This document shows, piece by piece, positions 4,784-5,003 of a stretch of DNA of 5,003 nt (position 1 is its first letter; every line of letters begins with the position of its first letter). A program made the translations under genes and the position numbers. Origin of the DNA: Candidatus Planktophila limnetica. GTDB lineage: Bacteria > Actinomycetota > Actinomycetes > Nanopelagicales > Nanopelagicaceae. The DNA lies in NCBI GenBank assembly GCA_029979485.1, contig JAPOHK010000079.1, forward strand, positions 1 through 5,003, in the 5' to 3' direction. The notes beneath the pieces were generated by a model, which saw only the letters and a list, made by a program, of their open reading frames with translations, was not told the origin of the DNA and made no database searches.

Positions 4784-5003
4784 TTACGAGAGAAGTTCAG
4801 ATATGAGTTGCTCAACTCGTTTCTTAATCTCATCTCGAATTACGCGCACTGATTCAATTCCTTGTCCTGCGGGGTCATCCAGAACCCAATCTTCATACCG
4901 TTTACCCGGATAGAAAGGACATGCATCTCCGCATCCCATAGTTATCACTGCATCAGATGCTTGAACTGCCTCTGGAGTTAGAATCTTTGGAACATTGTTT
5001 GCA
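4784..5003 (-). CDS. arsC: Arsenate reductase, LMW-phosphatase type, probably mycothiol-coupled (C-terminal part)
   Basis: On the minus strand the frame is open from the right edge (first full codon at 5002-5000) to a TAA at 4786-4784, giving the last 72 residues of a protein whose N-terminus lies outside the window. The fragment contains DAVITMGCGDACPFYPGKR, then YEDW, then DDPAGQGIESVRVIRDEI, and ends in an amphipathic helix (KKRVEQLISELLS). This is the C-terminal half of low-molecular-weight-phosphatase-fold arsenate reductases, in the form common in Actinobacteria (arsenate-mycothiol transferase). The two cysteines in CGDAC include the position equivalent to a resolving cysteine. The catalytic CX5R loop is in the missing N-terminal part, so activity cannot be confirmed. 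Role: reduction of arsenate to arsenite in the cytoplasm, usually followed by export. Other ars genes, if present, would be upstream beyond the edge. The next gene on the same strand is the FUSC-like protein, 27 bases away. Confidence 0.88.
   Translation of the reverse strand, partial: ANNVPKILTPEAVQASDAVITMGCGDACPFYPGKRYEDWVLDDPAGQGIESVRVIRDEIKKRVEQLISELLS

Noticed and set aside
4677..4913. Plus-strand open frame across the FUSC start and the arsC end
   Set aside because: The opposite strand carries the unmistakable arsC C-terminus and the FUSC N-terminus; the plus-strand translation is low-complexity and resembles nothing known.
1..5003. tRNA, rRNA, riboswitch, CRISPR, insertion sequence or phage content
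   Set aside because: Nothing fitting was seen on either strand; the four non-coding gaps (10, 10, 40 and 27 bases) are too short to hold such elements.

Overview
The window is dense, protein-coding bacterial DNA: about 98% lies inside genes, and the longest non-coding gap is 40 bases. Base composition looks moderate (mid-40s % G+C by eye, not computed). The ArsC fragment at the right end has the MGCGDACP / DDPAGQG signature of actinobacterial, mycothiol-coupled arsenate reductases. Together with tight packing, convergent genes whose stop codons overlap, and starts that lack a Shine-Dalgarno sequence but have a TANNNT box 6-9 bases upstream, this suggests a streamlined, low-G+C actinobacterium. 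A freshwater acI/Nanopelagicales-type organism would fit, but that is inference.

Left block (1-1614, + strand): the C-terminal part of a nitroreductase-family flavoprotein, a 99-residue protein resembling the PF13769 'virulence factor' family, and a complete single-domain homocysteine S-methyltransferase with all three zinc-binding cysteines. The last two are closely coupled: the methyltransferase Shine-Dalgarno overlaps the stop codon of the small gene. They probably act together in methionine synthesis or methyl transfer.

Middle block (1611-2719, - strand): a SSAT-like GNAT acetyltransferase followed by a stand-alone MOSC-domain protein, joined by an ATGA overlap. The MOSC gene meets the methyltransferase tail to tail with a 4-base overlap.

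Right block (2760-5003): a compact metal-dependent phosphodiesterase/phosphatase of the alkaline phosphatase superfamily (+), transcribed divergently from the GNAT gene across a 40-base region with a perfect dyad and a two-way AT-rich -10 element. It meets tail to tail, again with a 4-base overlap, a six-TM FUSC/aromatic-acid-exporter-like membrane protein (-). Upstream of that, on the same strand, is the C-terminal part of arsC, which runs off the right edge.

No tRNA, rRNA, CRISPR array, insertion sequence or phage gene was seen. Most of the window is ordinary housekeeping or accessory metabolism. The points most worth a second look are the small-protein/homocysteine-methyltransferase pair, the repeated TAGACT-N6-ATG start signature, the dyad in the divergent promoter, and the two overlapping convergent gene ends.
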